A DNA stretch of 64,000 nucleotides. It comes from Albifimbria verrucaria (lineage: Eukaryota > Ascomycota > Sordariomycetes > Hypocreales > Stachybotryaceae). The position numbers and the translations under genes are program-made. The notes beneath the pieces are model-generated. The model made no database searches. It worked only from the letters and a program-made list of their open reading frames with translations, and had not been told where the DNA came from. Location: NCBI GenBank assembly GCA_020081605.1, contig JAHREC010000021.1:186001-250000 (forward strand), read 5' to 3'. Position 1 is the stretch's first letter; each line of letters opens with the position of its first letter. Of this stretch, positions 11,714 through 23,269 are shown piece after piece.

Positions 11714-12877
11714 CTAATTAGGCGTACGCTCTCGGTTGGATAAGGGAACTATCTCAAGCTCTAGGAAAGCAAATTCCATACGCATTTCCAGTGCTTCAAT
11801 AGCAATTCTCCACTTCTCGTTGCATAGGCCGCATAGCTGGACGCCACCGAACTGGCCCGAGGATTCAGCGCCATGGCTCTCCCAATACCGGTAACAGTCG
11901 CAGTTCTCGCCGCTCTCTAGCATTTCGGCCAGTGCGTCAGTTTGAAGGGCATGGCCTTCCTCCGGAATGAATTCGTAACCTTCCTGTTCCTCGGAGAGTA
12001 CCTCATGAATTGCATCAATCCTATGCCAGAGGTTGTAGTTCTGACGGTTTTCAGTCATAGTGCTTTCAGCCTCGGGCTGTCCGATCATCAGGCCATCCTC
12101 ATTGAAGCAATATTGCCGCATTAACGTTTGTATCGGACCCGCGAATTGTCGGATCAAATTGAGGGAAATCAAATAAGGCTTAGACCTAGCCAAGCCTGTA
12201 TCCAAAGCCCAGAGGAGCTTGTCCAAGCTATCTTTGACGTAGGCAAAGTTGAAAGCCACCGCATCGTAGAGCATATTTCCAATCTCAGATAGTATCCTGA
12301 TCTCATGCTCTTCGAACCAATAATCGTTAATGTTGTTGCATGTTATCGCTGCAGCGATTGTCGTAGGTAGCAGAGAGTATTTATCGCGTATGCGATACCA
12401 GTTCTCTGGAGAGCATGCAATAGCATTGATGCAGCGACCAATTAGCTTTGCATTCCCTCGAGGCATTGATTTTCCCGCCGCTATTGAGAGAAAGTGGCGA
12501 TACCCACGTCCTATTTCTTCATAGCAAGGAGTGCCTTTGAAGAGAATATCCATCAATACGCCAACGTCGTACCCAAGCACGCGATCGTCAGTAGCTATAT
12601 CGACTAGGTCTCCACGAAATTGAGCAATGGTTGCGATGATGATAATGCGCACGAAAGCGATGTATCTGTTCTCGTTTGTGCAGTATGGGATGACGTATCG
12701 TGTATACTTCCATGCATAGGTATATATATCCTTGATGAAATCTACGGATAAGTTAAGGGATTTGAGATGATCGAGGTCATTCGCTATTTCCGATGGATAG
12801 GTCCATTGATGTCTGCTTTCAATTGATATGCTGAGGCTATCGAATATCGCAGTCGGGTCCGGATTATGCTTCGCCAT
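11714..12877 (-). CDS. BcABA3-like sesquiterpene synthase
   Basis: A single uninterrupted frame of 387 residues. It matches, in my recollection, the family of Botrytis cinerea BcABA3, which converts farnesyl diphosphate to alpha-ionylideneethane in fungal abscisic acid synthesis and lacks the classical DDxxD/NSE motifs. Conserved-looking blocks include YAWKYTRYVIPYC followed by NRYIAFVRI, AQFRGDLVD, GTPCYEEIGRGYRHFL, EIGNMLYDAVAF, KLLWALDTGLARSKP and a C-terminal CDCYRYWESHGAESSGQFGG with a nearby LCGLC. The length fits the family (about 390-415). The ATG at 12877 is the first in frame. The neighbouring P450 remnant on the same strand suggests a former small terpenoid cluster; no aba4-like reductase is seen. 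The family call rests on memory, not on a search. Confidence 0.7.
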   Translation of the reverse strand: MAKHNPDPTAIFDSLSISIESRHQWTYPSEIANDLDHLKSLNLSVDFIKDIYTYAWKYTRYVIPYCTNENRYIAFVRIIIIATIAQFRGDLVDIATDDRVLGYDVGVLMDILFKGTPCYEEIGRGYRHFLSIAAGKSMPRGNAKLIGRCINAIACSPENWYRIRDKYSLLPTTIAAAITCNNINDYWFEEHEIRILSEIGNMLYDAVAFNFAYVKDSLDKLLWALDTGLARSKPYLISLNLIRQFAGPIQTLMRQYCFNEDGLMIGQPEAESTMTENRQNYNLWHRIDAIHEVLSEEQEGYEFIPEEGHALQTDALAEMLESGENCDCYRYWESHGAESSGQFGGVQLCGLCNEKWRIAIEALEMRMEFAFLELEIVPLSNRERTPN

Positions 12878-13389
12878 TTTTATTAGACAATTACTGATGG
12901 CCTTTGATGCTATCGTATGTATCGTACGATAAGGTATTTCGTAGTTGCATTACATCCCCGTCTCAAACGGATATTACGTTCCATGATGCCCATTATATAA
13001 AGTAAGATGGTGTATGCATTCCATTCTACAGAATCCTTGCCAGTATCCGACACTAACTAGTTACGCTAGTTTAGCTGGATCCAGAATCGGGTCAATGCCC
13101 CGGCCAAGTAATGGAACAGAGTGGGTACAATGGAGACTCAATATTTTACGAATCTCAGAAGAGAGGAGTAGTGGGGTCTGCTCATCCCCGGCTACTCCGT
13201 ACGAAGCGCCCACCACAGATGCTTCGCATGACACTGTATAAATGGCCTCAGGTATTAGATGCTATGGCAGACTGTAAAATACCGCTTGGTCCCTAATTTC
13301 TGTACATATTGCCCATTTCTCTATGATATGTTTATTAGCTTGAATTGCATGGGTATCTAGTTTAATGATTGCATACCCAGATCAAACTC
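12878..13389. other. Intergenic, promoter side of the terpene synthase
   Basis: About 510 bp with short unconvincing frames only. It should contain the upstream region of the minus-strand terpene synthase gene. Confidence 0.4.
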
Positions 13390-13683
13390 ATGTCGAGCAG
13401 CTCCATTCACAATCTATGTTCCGAGCCTGCACCGCCCACGATTTTAGCGCAGTCTCGCCAGGAACTAAAAGAAAAAACTTACCAAGAGCTTTTCGATGTC
13501 TTCTGGGGCGTCAGACGGCGGATCATGCGAGGTTCCAGCGCCCCACCGACTTACGTCGCAGTTGCCGTCGTCACTGCTCCATCCGACTCCTCCGGCGTCG
13601 AACATTACACCATATTTCTTGAACATCACATTATAATCTTGTTCTTTCTGAGGCCAGTCACGTTTCTTAATCCGATGATCTAA
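13390..13683 (+). CDS. Small hypothetical protein
   Basis: From ATG 13390 a 97-residue frame starts MSSSSIHNLCSEPAP and holds a short charged helix (SRQELKEKTYQELFDVFW). It ends in a hydrophobic stretch (IIILFFLRPVTFL) that may be read-through past a missed splice site. No domain is recognised and nothing outside the frame supports it; it could be chance. Confidence 0.25.
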   Translation: MSSSSIHNLCSEPAPPTILAQSRQELKEKTYQELFDVFWGVRRRIMRGSSAPPTYVAVAVVTAPSDSSGVEHYTIFLEHHIIILFFLRPVTFLNPMI

Positions 13684-13717
13684 GAATTGGATGTCAATAT
13701 CATATGGGAGCTTATCC

Positions 13718-14583
13718 TTAGGAATGTTGATGGTAGTTCCCCACTAGAGTTTGGACATCATTATTAGCGACAGATTCATCCAGGCTACATAGTCTGGGAA
13801 CTTCCTCAGACGCGTCAGGACATACTGGATGCAAAGTAAGCTCGGTAGGGGTTGTTCTGGCAACCACTTGATCTTCGTCGTCTAAAACATTAATCAGTGG
13901 TGCAAACCCCTCTTTCCAGCCACCGAACTCTAGGATTTTGATTTTACATGTTCCCATAGCGAATGCCGCCGGCGTAGAGGTGGTAGTACCCGCGCAACTG
14001 CTATCTTGAAACGATGTACAAACAATAACTTCCCCATTATCCATGGTCGTCGTCGCTGGTTTGAATGAGGCTAAGGAAAGTCACTCATGCGCTACCGTAT
14101 ATTGAAGGCTTCATGCTACTCACTACTTGGTGCGGTAGACGTGGCAGACGTGATAGACTCGCTCAATATTGACTTTTGCGTAACCCATTTAGGAAGAGAC
14201 CATGTCCATGGTTGTACGAAGGTGGAAATCGTGGTATGTATGGGGAGAAAAGAAGTACTTGAGAGAGCGTGGGTTGTTTTAGCCAGAGACGCATTATGGT
14301 CAGTGGCTCCTGTAGACAGGCAGGTGCTTGGTAGTGATGCTGTGTTATCTGTCGCTGTCGCTGTCGCTGTCCCTCCAGTATGGCCTGAGTTAGTCGAGGA
14401 GAGTGAAGACCCTGTTAGAATGTCAGGGGTCAGGCTACTGATATCGGAGGGTTGGGGAACAGCGGAGATATAATCGCTGCTAATGCACTGAGACGTAGGG
14501 ACGATGAGGGTATAGGGGTCTGCTGCTACATGTGTACTTTCAATGCTGCTACTCGAAAGCGCGCTTGGAGGACCAGTGCTAAT
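13718..14583 (-). CDS. Ser/Thr-rich hypothetical protein, two exons visible
   Basis: Two minus-strand segments join in phase through an intron at 14056-14123 (donor GTGAGT, acceptor ACCAG). The upstream exon encodes a strongly Ser/Thr-rich stretch (for example TGGTATATATDNTASLPS), as in O-glycosylated cell-wall or secreted proteins. The downstream exon has a more ordered part (GTCKIKILEFGGWKEGF, then PLINVLDDEDQVVAR). The first codons are uncertain: the frame opens behind GATTAG at about 14583 with no ATG, so an unseen 5' exon, perhaps with a signal peptide near 14690, is likely. Function unknown. Confidence 0.45.
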
Positions 14584-14586
14584 CAA

Positions 14587-15903
14587 TGGTATTTGTAGGG
14601 CTCAAAAGAGTAGTGATACAATGTTGAGAGGTGAATGGGAGTAAGGCCGAAACTGGGCTGCCAGAGGTCATCCTGGATGTATAGAGTATCTCTTCTTCTC
14701 TTTGTGTTTTTCCTTGTTGAGCAAGTTCCCACTGATGTGATGGATTCTAAGCCGATCAATTCAAGCGTGTAAAGATATTAGAGAGTTCCTGGCTGTATCT
14801 TGTGATAATCCATGTGGTAATGCGAATCTTTTTTCTGTTATTTTGAGTTCTTTATGTAGAGGAAAGAGACGCATCGCAATATTGAGGGCCATTTCACTGA
14901 TCATGGGGGAAAATAGGTTCTGATTTAATATCAAGAACTCAGGGCAGGATGTCACTCAATACTCGATAACGGAAATATAAATCTATAGCTAATAACAACT
15001 TGAAGTCTAATTATAGCCGCCCTACACGGAATATAGTGAGAAGCTTGCTATCAGACACGATAACATAGAGTAAAAATATAGTCAGCGTTTCAGGCGGCAT
15101 ATGGCTGGCGTCGCACCAGTAATCTAGAAGTATTTATAAAAAAGAACATGAATTAAGGTATATAGTACGTAGGGTAGCTGCTTTCTTCTGCTGTCTTTGT
15201 ATCTATCGCTTTTGTTCATTCCAAAATGGCAAGAATCTGTAGCATTGCATTAAGACGAAAGATCCATCGAGCTTTGTTTTATCTGTCCAAGATCTGGCAA
15301 CCGCTATGTTTTTCTAAGTTTAGGTATTCCACAACAAGGTTGTAATCAACAGCATTTCACATCCTAGATATATAAGGGAAGTCCTGCCAAGCAAATATCC
15401 TAACTTTCATACGAACATAATCTGAGCATCCGCTGGGGAAGAAAGGCAAAACGAACAATTTAATCAGTGGGAGCAGCTTCAAGTGTACTCAATGGTTATA
15501 TCTTCATTTTTCAGGTTAATAGTTTCAGTCTATAGCTGTATAATTTCTAAAATGGGGTATTGTCATGGGTTTGATATTTCATTCTTATCTTAGTTCTACA
15601 AGCATGTAGACAATTGCATCAGAGATTTTATGTCCGAGTATGCCAATGACTACTGTATAAAACTGAGTCTAATTATACCAGTGTCGAAGTACCTTTTCAG
15701 GTATTTTCTCCGGTAAGTTCACCTCCGTTCTAAACAAAAAGAAATACTAAAGTAAGTAAGTAGGGTTAGGATTAGATCCTTCTCATATGCACCTAGCCCG
15801 CAGCTCCTCTATTTGGCCCAACTCCTATAGGATAATTTTAATTATTATCCAAAAATTATTTTATAACTATCAAGGTCTACTCTTCATCCTTCTTCGACAT
15901 ATG
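14587..15903. other. Intergenic, no gene seen
   Basis: About 1.3 kb, AT-rich, with frequent stops in all frames. I see no RNA gene or repeat. The part near 14690 may contain the first exon of the Ser/Thr-rich gene. Confidence 0.4.
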
Positions 15904-16950
15904 TCAATGCTGGTAAAGGCTGTTATATGGAGGATATATATCCGTGTCTCCCAAACTGCATGATGACCAAGAATTAATGGTCATTTTCTTTGCGTTGAAC
16001 TCAGAGTCGGGACTCATCAGCTCAGCGGAAACAAACTGCGGTAGAGATGATAAAGCTTCATCCGTGACCAATTTCAACGAAGATTCCATTTCCTTGATCA
16101 TGCGATGCATCTCTCGAACAGCAGCGGGTGTGCTGAGCAAGTGATTTGCCCTATATGCGATAATGCGTGCTTTATAGCTGTCCAACATGCGCTTCAGCTC
16201 TGTAGCCAGGTAATTTGTATGGAACGAGGAGTCCGCTTTGAGAGTCTCTTGCGTGAGCTTCCGTGCCTCGTCGTGAAGGTTGCGTTCTTCGTAGCCCTCG
16301 ACCATGCGCCCTATCCATAGAGTAAGGGGACCTTGGTAGAGCAAGTAATGTTTTCTATACGCGATGAAAGTCTCCTGTGTGAGCTTCCATGCCTCGTCAT
16401 GAAGGTTGCGTGCTTTATAATCATCAAGCATGCGCTCTATCCATGGAAGAATAGGACCTTCGTGGAGCGAGTAGTGTTCTCTATAGGAGATGAAAGTCTC
16501 TTGCAAGAGCTTCCCGTGCCTCGTCATGAAGGTTGCGTGCTTTGTAACCATCAAGCATGCGCTCTATCCATGGAAGAATAGGACCTTCGTGGAGCGGGTA
16601 ACGCTCTCTATAGGAGATGAAAGTCTCCTGTGTAAGATTCCATGCCCTTTCAGGTTTGAGTTTTGTCCACGCGTGGATCACATGTACGCAGAAAGTATCC
16701 TGCGCAACCAGCCAAATCTCGTTGTATTTGTGCCGTGCGTTGGATGCGTTGATCATCTTCTGAGCGGCGAGACGGTTTGCGCCGAGCTGAACACTTGCTT
16801 CGATAATATCCGAAGCGGTGAGGGAGATTCATCGAGCAGATTATCTGTTTTCGTAATGTGCTTTATCAATGGAACAAGCAGAAGTGCGCTGGGCGAGCGG
16901 TCGGCTCCATGTGCGCTCAAAGTCCCGTCGTCGTGTAAACTTGATGTCAT
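15904..16950 (-). pseudogene. 42-residue-repeat (TPR-like) protein, frameshifted
   Basis: The minus strand encodes tandem 42-residue units. Each has a LTQETFIxYRxHY stretch, a LxEGPxxxWIxRMxxxY stretch and a NLHDEAR stretch, matching the 42-residue period of kinesin-light-chain-type TPRs. Adjacent units are spaced 126 bp at the DNA level (for example 16315 to 16441) and are nearly identical. One extra base in the CCC run at 16513-16515 shifts the frame between two units. The likely N-terminus (ATG 16950, MTSSLHDDGTLSAHG) is in yet another frame, broken again near 16825. TPR arrays bind proteins. The gene is either mis-sequenced or a pseudogene. Confidence 0.6.
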
Positions 16951-17292
16951 AATGATCAGATTCGTGCGAGTTTACACAATGATATGGTTTGACACCTGGC
17001 GCGCTAAATCGAGAAGGAGAGGGGCTTGAACGTCTTATCTATGATCGTGAATCGGCCTACCCATGGGCCATGAAGGTAGCTTCCAGTGGGGCTAGCAATA
17101 TCCAGCGTATCCTACGCTAAATTAGTGTTAAGGCCGGAGACCACCCACAATCTTCTAACCTTTCTTTCTTTTCTTTCTTCCGCCTTTCTCCAAGATTTGC
17201 CGAACACCTCACCACTACGCTTATGCTTTAGCGAGCCTTAGCGCTCCTTTCCTCTAGTAAATTGAAACAACTGCTTCCATTATCCGCGTATC
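16951..17292. other. Intergenic, no gene seen
   Basis: About 340 bp with a pyrimidine-rich stretch around 17160-17195 (TTTCTTTCTTTTC type). It is probably promoter sequence for the minus-strand repeat gene. Confidence 0.35.
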
Positions 17293-17508
17293 TTACTCGA
17301 ATACAAAGAACCGGTTGGCCGTTCCATCACCGGTGGAGTTGCCAGGCATGTAGTTGAGCGGCATATCAATCTCGCCGCATCCTAAAGGACATGGCAAGCA
17401 TGGAATTTTTGACGATAAAATTTGCGATGCTTGAACTGCAACTGTCAGACACAGAATCAAGGCGAGACCATATGAAACAATGCTGTTTCCAAACAAGTAT
17501 TTCACCAT
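17293..17508 (-). CDS. Small cysteine-containing protein with N-terminal hydrophobic segment
   Basis: A 71-residue frame from ATG 17508. Residues about 8-26 (NSIVSYGLALILCLTVAVQA) look like a signal peptide, followed by CLPCPLGCGEIDMP and an N-glycosylation-type NST. Its size and cysteines fit a small secreted protein, but there is no homologue that I recognise. A chance frame is possible. Confidence 0.3.
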   Translation of the reverse strand: MVKYLFGNSIVSYGLALILCLTVAVQASQILSSKIPCLPCPLGCGEIDMPLNYMPGNSTGDGTANRFFVFE

Positions 17509-18318
17509 CGCCCGAATGGCTGTAATTATTCTATCAATGTGCTAGCAAAAGCACACTGGCTGCTTTGACGCACAAGCAAGACAATTTGAAGGCAGGTGCT
17601 GCTGGGCCGTTTACCAGCAGAATGCAGCAAATAGAATACCAAGACAAATTTATTGGGCAAGTGGCACTGGGAAGTCCTGACGCGTATTCTGGCAGGTGTT
17701 GAGTAAAGGCCCCGCTCCCGTGATGTAACGAAATTGCACTCGTGCTCCGCACAAGTTAAGAGGTTATTTTCCCGCCACCCGCCACCCGCCCCCGAAGGAA
17801 TAATTTGTCGGTATTGCAGTTCTGTCTATCAATATATTGTCGTTTACGATCCCCATTCTGCTACAGAAATGCCGAGATCAAGTGGAAGATAAAATATAAG
17901 AGAACCTACGAGATTTAAACAATACCAGCCCTTAACAAACATGCCCTATCACCAGTGGATCATGTCCGTTCGGATGCTGTAGTTTGAGGCAGAAAATGCC
18001 TCCCCTATCTATGCTGAGAAGAAGCAAGACGACATGGCGCAGCGGGGTATTGAAAACAGGCGAAGTGGGGTAACATTGTTAAAAACAAAGGGCGATTCGT
18101 CGGAGTTCCAACATGATTAGGCAGAATTTGGGGTTACAAACACAGGCCGACGTCACCCATGCAGGCATTTCCCCATTTTCTCCCACCAAACAGCTTGTTG
18201 AGACCGCCACTGGGCTAAGCACCTTGAAAATTCAGGAGTCTTTGCTCTAGTTCATCCTATTCCTGTTCGCTTCAGCTTGGGTGTGGAAACATACCACAGG
18301 GACTGTCCAGCAGTCCAG
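17509..18318. other. Intergenic, no gene seen
   Basis: About 800 bp with a short direct repeat CGCCACC at about 17774-17787. No coherent coding frame is visible. It runs up to the left end of a MITE. Confidence 0.35.
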
Positions 18319-18582
18319 ATCTCCTTGAGCGCTTTAAGGAGCCGGAAATGTAGCGACGCCACAACATGTTAGTAATCGTATCAATACGAAAAGTAACACC
18401 TAGACGATCTTCAATAAGCTCAATAGACTGCTATTGCAATGTAGTATTAGGTAGCGACGCTAAATGTCAATACATATATCATCAGCCAATTTACTAGGCC
18501 TTCAATGTTACCAGACTCCACCAGGTTATAATCACTTTCCTTGTCCGTAACATATTTGGCTCCTTAAAGCGCTCTAGGAGAT
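18319..18582. mobile_element. MITE-like element A (264 bp)
   Basis: The ends are 25-bp inverted repeats with one mismatch: left ATCTCCTTGAGCGCTTTAAG (continuing GAGCC, 18319-18343) and right 18558-18582. There is no coding capacity. The interior (about 18475-18535) contains CAGCCAATTTACTAG and flanking bases shared with element B at 19663-19897, so the two belong to one family. I could not see a clear target-site duplication. Confidence 0.65.
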
Positions 18583-18792
18583 GGGACGAATAGCATTCCG
18601 ATTAACGGAATCGTATGGGTTTGCTTAGTCATTGTAGATCAACGTTCTCTTATTGACAAGTGATCCAGTACAGTGCAGTTGATGTCACCTACTCAGTCGG
18701 ATCAGATCCATGCCGTGTACAAGCGCTGTTACTTCACCTAAAAACAGTTTCGCAACACAAAATTACAAGCTGTGATCCATCCTTATCCTTTC

Positions 18793-19357
<565 letters not shown>

Positions 19358-19662
19358 TGCTGTAAAGGTGCTCGGTTAGTTCGAGATACCCAAGTTTTCA
19401 ATCTTTTGGGTTTAAGAGATAGGGTAGGAGTCATACAGGAGGCACGATGCAAAGATAGAAGTTCCCGATATTTATTGTGAAGGAACTGGCGCGCCCTGGG
19501 TGGAATTTCACATACACTAACCATAATGAGATTTTTTAACCTCTATGGCTTCATCATGAGACTAGCAATAATCACAGTTATTAACATCAAATTCGCCTGA
19601 TAATATTTCGTCCACATGAACTCATGCGCCAAGCCTAGCAGGATACATGCCCATGCTCATTG

Positions 19663-19897
19663 ATCTCATAGAATGTGCGAAGGCTCCAACGCTGTACCAG
19701 TCCCCATAACGTCTTAGTCAACATCTTAGTGTGTACATAAAGTAACTTAGTATTGCTCTATCTATGCTGGATATGCTATGTAGACATTCGTAAAATCACT
19801 AAATGCTGGGACTTCTATCACCAGCCAATTTACTAGCTTTCTTACGTCACTAGGTTCTCCCCGGTTGTAATTGGAGCCTTCGCACATTCAATGAGAT
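19663..19897. mobile_element. MITE-like element B (235 bp)
   Basis: Inverted ends of about 27 bp with one mismatch; the core GAATGTGCGAAGGCTCCAA is perfect (19671-19689 and its complement near 19871-19889). There is no coding capacity. The interior shares CACCAGCCAATTTACTAG and neighbouring bases with element A, and the outermost bases (ATCTC...) also agree. It lies between the H3 variant and the SET gene. Confidence 0.65.
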
Positions 19898-20124
19898 ATG
19901 TATGAACCATAAGTGTAAATATTGGTAGCCTTGGGTTGGAGCCATGTGGCTAGGCCTGCAATGCAAAAACAAATCGCCGCTCGATCTTGTTAGACATATA
20001 ACGGATTAATGTCTAATGTATTTCTATTCTAAATGATTTCGTATTGGTTTAGGGTAGGTGCAGCGAGATAGCCGTCACGTGATTTCGCACATGACAATGA
20101 TAAATCTGCATGTCATAGAGCCCA

Positions 20125-21301
20125 CTACGTCAAGGTCTCTGCCGTTTCGGGACCATTAACACAATTTTTAGAGCCACATAGACAACGCTGTCCTGGGGAC
20201 CGCCAGTATTCGTCCCCATACGACACCAAAATCCAGCTCCCTTTCTCGATGCGTCGGATCGCCTTGAGCATGACACGCCAACGCCCAGAAATCAGAATAG
20301 AGTCAAATACACAATTTGGCTCGCAAGAATGATTCACTTTACGAACCCAGTTTCCCGATTTAAGTGGATGAATGAGACACCAAGAAACGTATTTCTTGTT
20401 TGCCGACAAATCATTCCGTGCCAGTTCCGCGGCCCACCCGTCAGAGAATTGATTGAGGGGCGCAATCTCGCCAACAAGCTCACCCAGCAGCTCTCCCTTC
20501 TCATAGGTTATAGTTGCTCGCACACCCTCCCCATTCCATCCCCAGTGTTACATATCTGGGGCTTGGCCGTGCTAACTTTTGTGCTGATACATGAACATCC
20601 CGGTCCTTTGCAGTATTCACAGGATCTCTGACCAGGAAATATGCCGGTCGGATCTTCACCCACGATGAACCCTGGGGCCCTTGCCAATTGGTATATTTGG
20701 CTTTAGTGAATTTGTTCGTCTTAACCTCAGTGAAAACTTCGTTGTCCGGGTCTCGGTTCCATATCTGGTTTACGTATGGTGACGGCGGCTTTATGTTGCA
20801 TTTTCTTACCGCCCTGGATGCTTTAGACGGGTTCGAGGCATTGTTGTCTAGGACGTCTAGGTAGCGCCTCTTGATCCTCCCGGAGCGCTCGAAGTATCTC
20901 GGCTGGCCTAGAACACTTTGCCATTTCAACGGCCCTTTCTCGAACATTCCACCGTAGAACCGTATTTTGGAAGGGGTGGATATTCTCATCTTGCGAACGA
21001 GCTCGAGCATGTCTGGATCATGTGGCTCTTGGGATGCACGTTGCCGAGATCGCCAATCATTGGCCTCGTATTTGCTAAATGTAGCTTTATTACCGCAAAT
21101 CTAGTAATCGAGTTAATTATATTTGCATTGGCATGCGAGAGATGAACGTTAGAGGCTGACCAATGGAAATTGCATACCTGTATGTCCCTCGACGTGCTTA
21201 GCCAGCTGGGTCTTCCATTGACCACAGATACCACAAAGCCCGCCAACAAGATGGTAATTGTTATCGATATCTTGGTAATTTTGGTTTGCAACCACAGACA
21301 T
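20125..21301 (-). CDS. SET-domain (histone) lysine methyltransferase with N-terminal zinc finger
   Basis: Exon 1 (21178-21301) starts MSVVANQ and encodes a C2H2-type finger: LCGICGQWKTQLAKHVEGH, Cys23, Cys26, His36, His40. A 93-nt intron (21085-21177, donor GTATGC) joins in phase to exon 2. Exon 2 has a Cys-rich pre-SET-like stretch (SCEYCKGPGCSC), the SET opening GEGVRATITY and GELVGEIAPL, the core NHSCEPNC, SYGDEYW with the expected catalytic tyrosine, and a post-SET-like CLCGSKNC. SET enzymes transfer methyl groups from SAM to lysine. Exon 2 is split into three frames by single missing bases in homopolymers at 20674-20677 and 20540-20543; adding both makes the total exactly 362 codons. It lies 767 bp upstream of the H3 variant on the same strand. 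I cannot place its subfamily or its target lysine. Confidence 0.8.
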
Positions 21302-23269
21302 CCTAAGGAAAAAGAAGGATAACAAGGGGGCAAGGAGATTGAATTAAGACCAGAATAATTTCAGGACATCTCTCAGACCTCCTGGAAATCCTGAACCAAT
21401 ATTGAAAGCACACTACAAAACATCTCTTCACAACCGCGATCGAGCTGGATAACATCTTAAATATGAAAGGAAGACGATAATTTCATCTTGCATCGGAGAA
21501 CCCATTTCACGTTTTGAAAGTGATTTGACGTTGGGCTACTCGGCAAAGCTGTCTGATCATCCAGTAAGTGGAACACCAATACTGGAAAGGGGAAAAGGGT
21601 AGTTTAGCGTCAGTTGTGGGTGAAAGTGGGCAGCAAAGCCTTGTTCTGTCGGCGGATGATGTGAACAGCCTTGAGATCGTGGTGGTGGGGTGGAACGCCT
21701 GCAGGGCCGATGTGATGTAACCCAGGCGATGAATATGGACACGAGCGAAGTCGTTTTGATGCATACCCGACAGCTGAAAGCCTTATCGAGATTTGACGAC
21801 TTGGATTTATCCTACTGTACTGTATCCAAACGAAATGCGTCTCTGCACCTGTCACGAAGTCAAAGTCGACTGTACTTCAAGATGTGCTGATTCTTGATGT
21901 AAATTCGAGTCGCCACAGGAGCCTACATCAGCATCCCTTCGAGGGCAAGCGTTGGTCTCATGAAAAATGCATGCAGGCACCGGAATAGAAGCACGCATGC
22001 ATGGCTTGCGTTTACCTATCCGTAACATCCGTGGACAATCAAGCAACGTGATCGTTTGCGGCTAACCGGAAAAAATTCATCTCCGAGTTTTTTCTGCTCG
22101 TCTATCCTGCGACCTGGTCTGTTGGTTGTGAGCACTCGAATGGTCGTGTTGGTTGGCATGATATTCACTTTACTCGCAAAGACCCACCTTGTGCAGGCCC
22201 ATTCAAAGGCCTAAATGACGCTATATCCGCGGATGCAGGATGTACGAGCTAACATCTTGGACATATCTCCAAGAAGTGGCGAGGCACTATCACAAGCGCC
22301 GGAAGCCATCCGCTGAACAGGGCACAAACGTGCGACGGTGCCCATGGTGGGTCGGTTTCTATACATCGCCGCCCGTTGCATAGTGCATTAGTTCCGGTCT
22401 AGTCCAATACAGAACAGGAAAGTGTAGCGGCACTGTCATACATCATCTCGAATAAGGCACAAGCATATGTGGGGATGATCCACCGCAAGGGCAGTAGTTC
22501 ACTTTCCCCCTTCCCCATGTCAGTGCTTTGCATATTTCTCAAATCATGTGATTTCCACAACATTGACAGGGGACGGAGACGGATATGAACAATGGGAAAG
22601 GAGAATGAGAGACAGAAGGGGCACAGGAGGTGGGGTGGGGAAAGACACGAAGCGGTAAGGGAGCAAGGTGGCATGCAGAATCGGCCCAACAGCATCGCCG
22701 TTGCACCCCTCTGTGTAAGAGCTAACTCATCTTACAGCCAATTACGTCAAAGGGTCCGATGGAAGGTTGATGATCTCGGCCTTCTCCTTCGTATCTAGGC
22801 CCGCTCACAGGATACATAGTCCATATCATATTCCGCAGCACGCTCCGCTTCAGGACGATACCCGGTCTGGAGCTGCTGTATCCTCGCGGAGCTCGAAAAA
22901 GGTAGGTCAGGTCCTGGAGATCGGCGCGCGGCTTACCCCGGCGCGGACCGTTAGTGTTCATTTCACATCAGTCGGGGAAGACCTGCCTTGCAGTAAAAAG
23001 TACTAGTCGATGCATAAGGTTTAGTTCCATGTTGTAAGAGGAGAGCCTTGATTCGTCTGCGAGGTGGGCTAAGATGTTAGATTCGCTATCGTGAGTGGGA
23101 AGAGGTCAGGAAAAGTGGTGGGCAGGTGAAGGCAAAATTTCGGGGAGAGATGAGATATAACAGGTTTAATAACCAGACACTACCTGGTCCCTGGAGAAAA
23201 CCATGGAAGGCAGGACCCGTGCACTGCTTTTACTGCCCTTTATCGAGCTTGCAAAGACTATCTGTCGCA
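21302..23269. other. Intergenic, no gene supported
   Basis: About 2 kb with several short frames of low quality on both strands, none with a domain. It holds the promoter of the minus-strand SET gene and of the plus-strand gene at 23270, which are divergent. Confidence 0.4.

Noticed and set aside
22592..23006. Overlapping frames on both strands upstream of 23270
   Set aside because: Antisense pairs of similar quality, no domain, probably composition effects.
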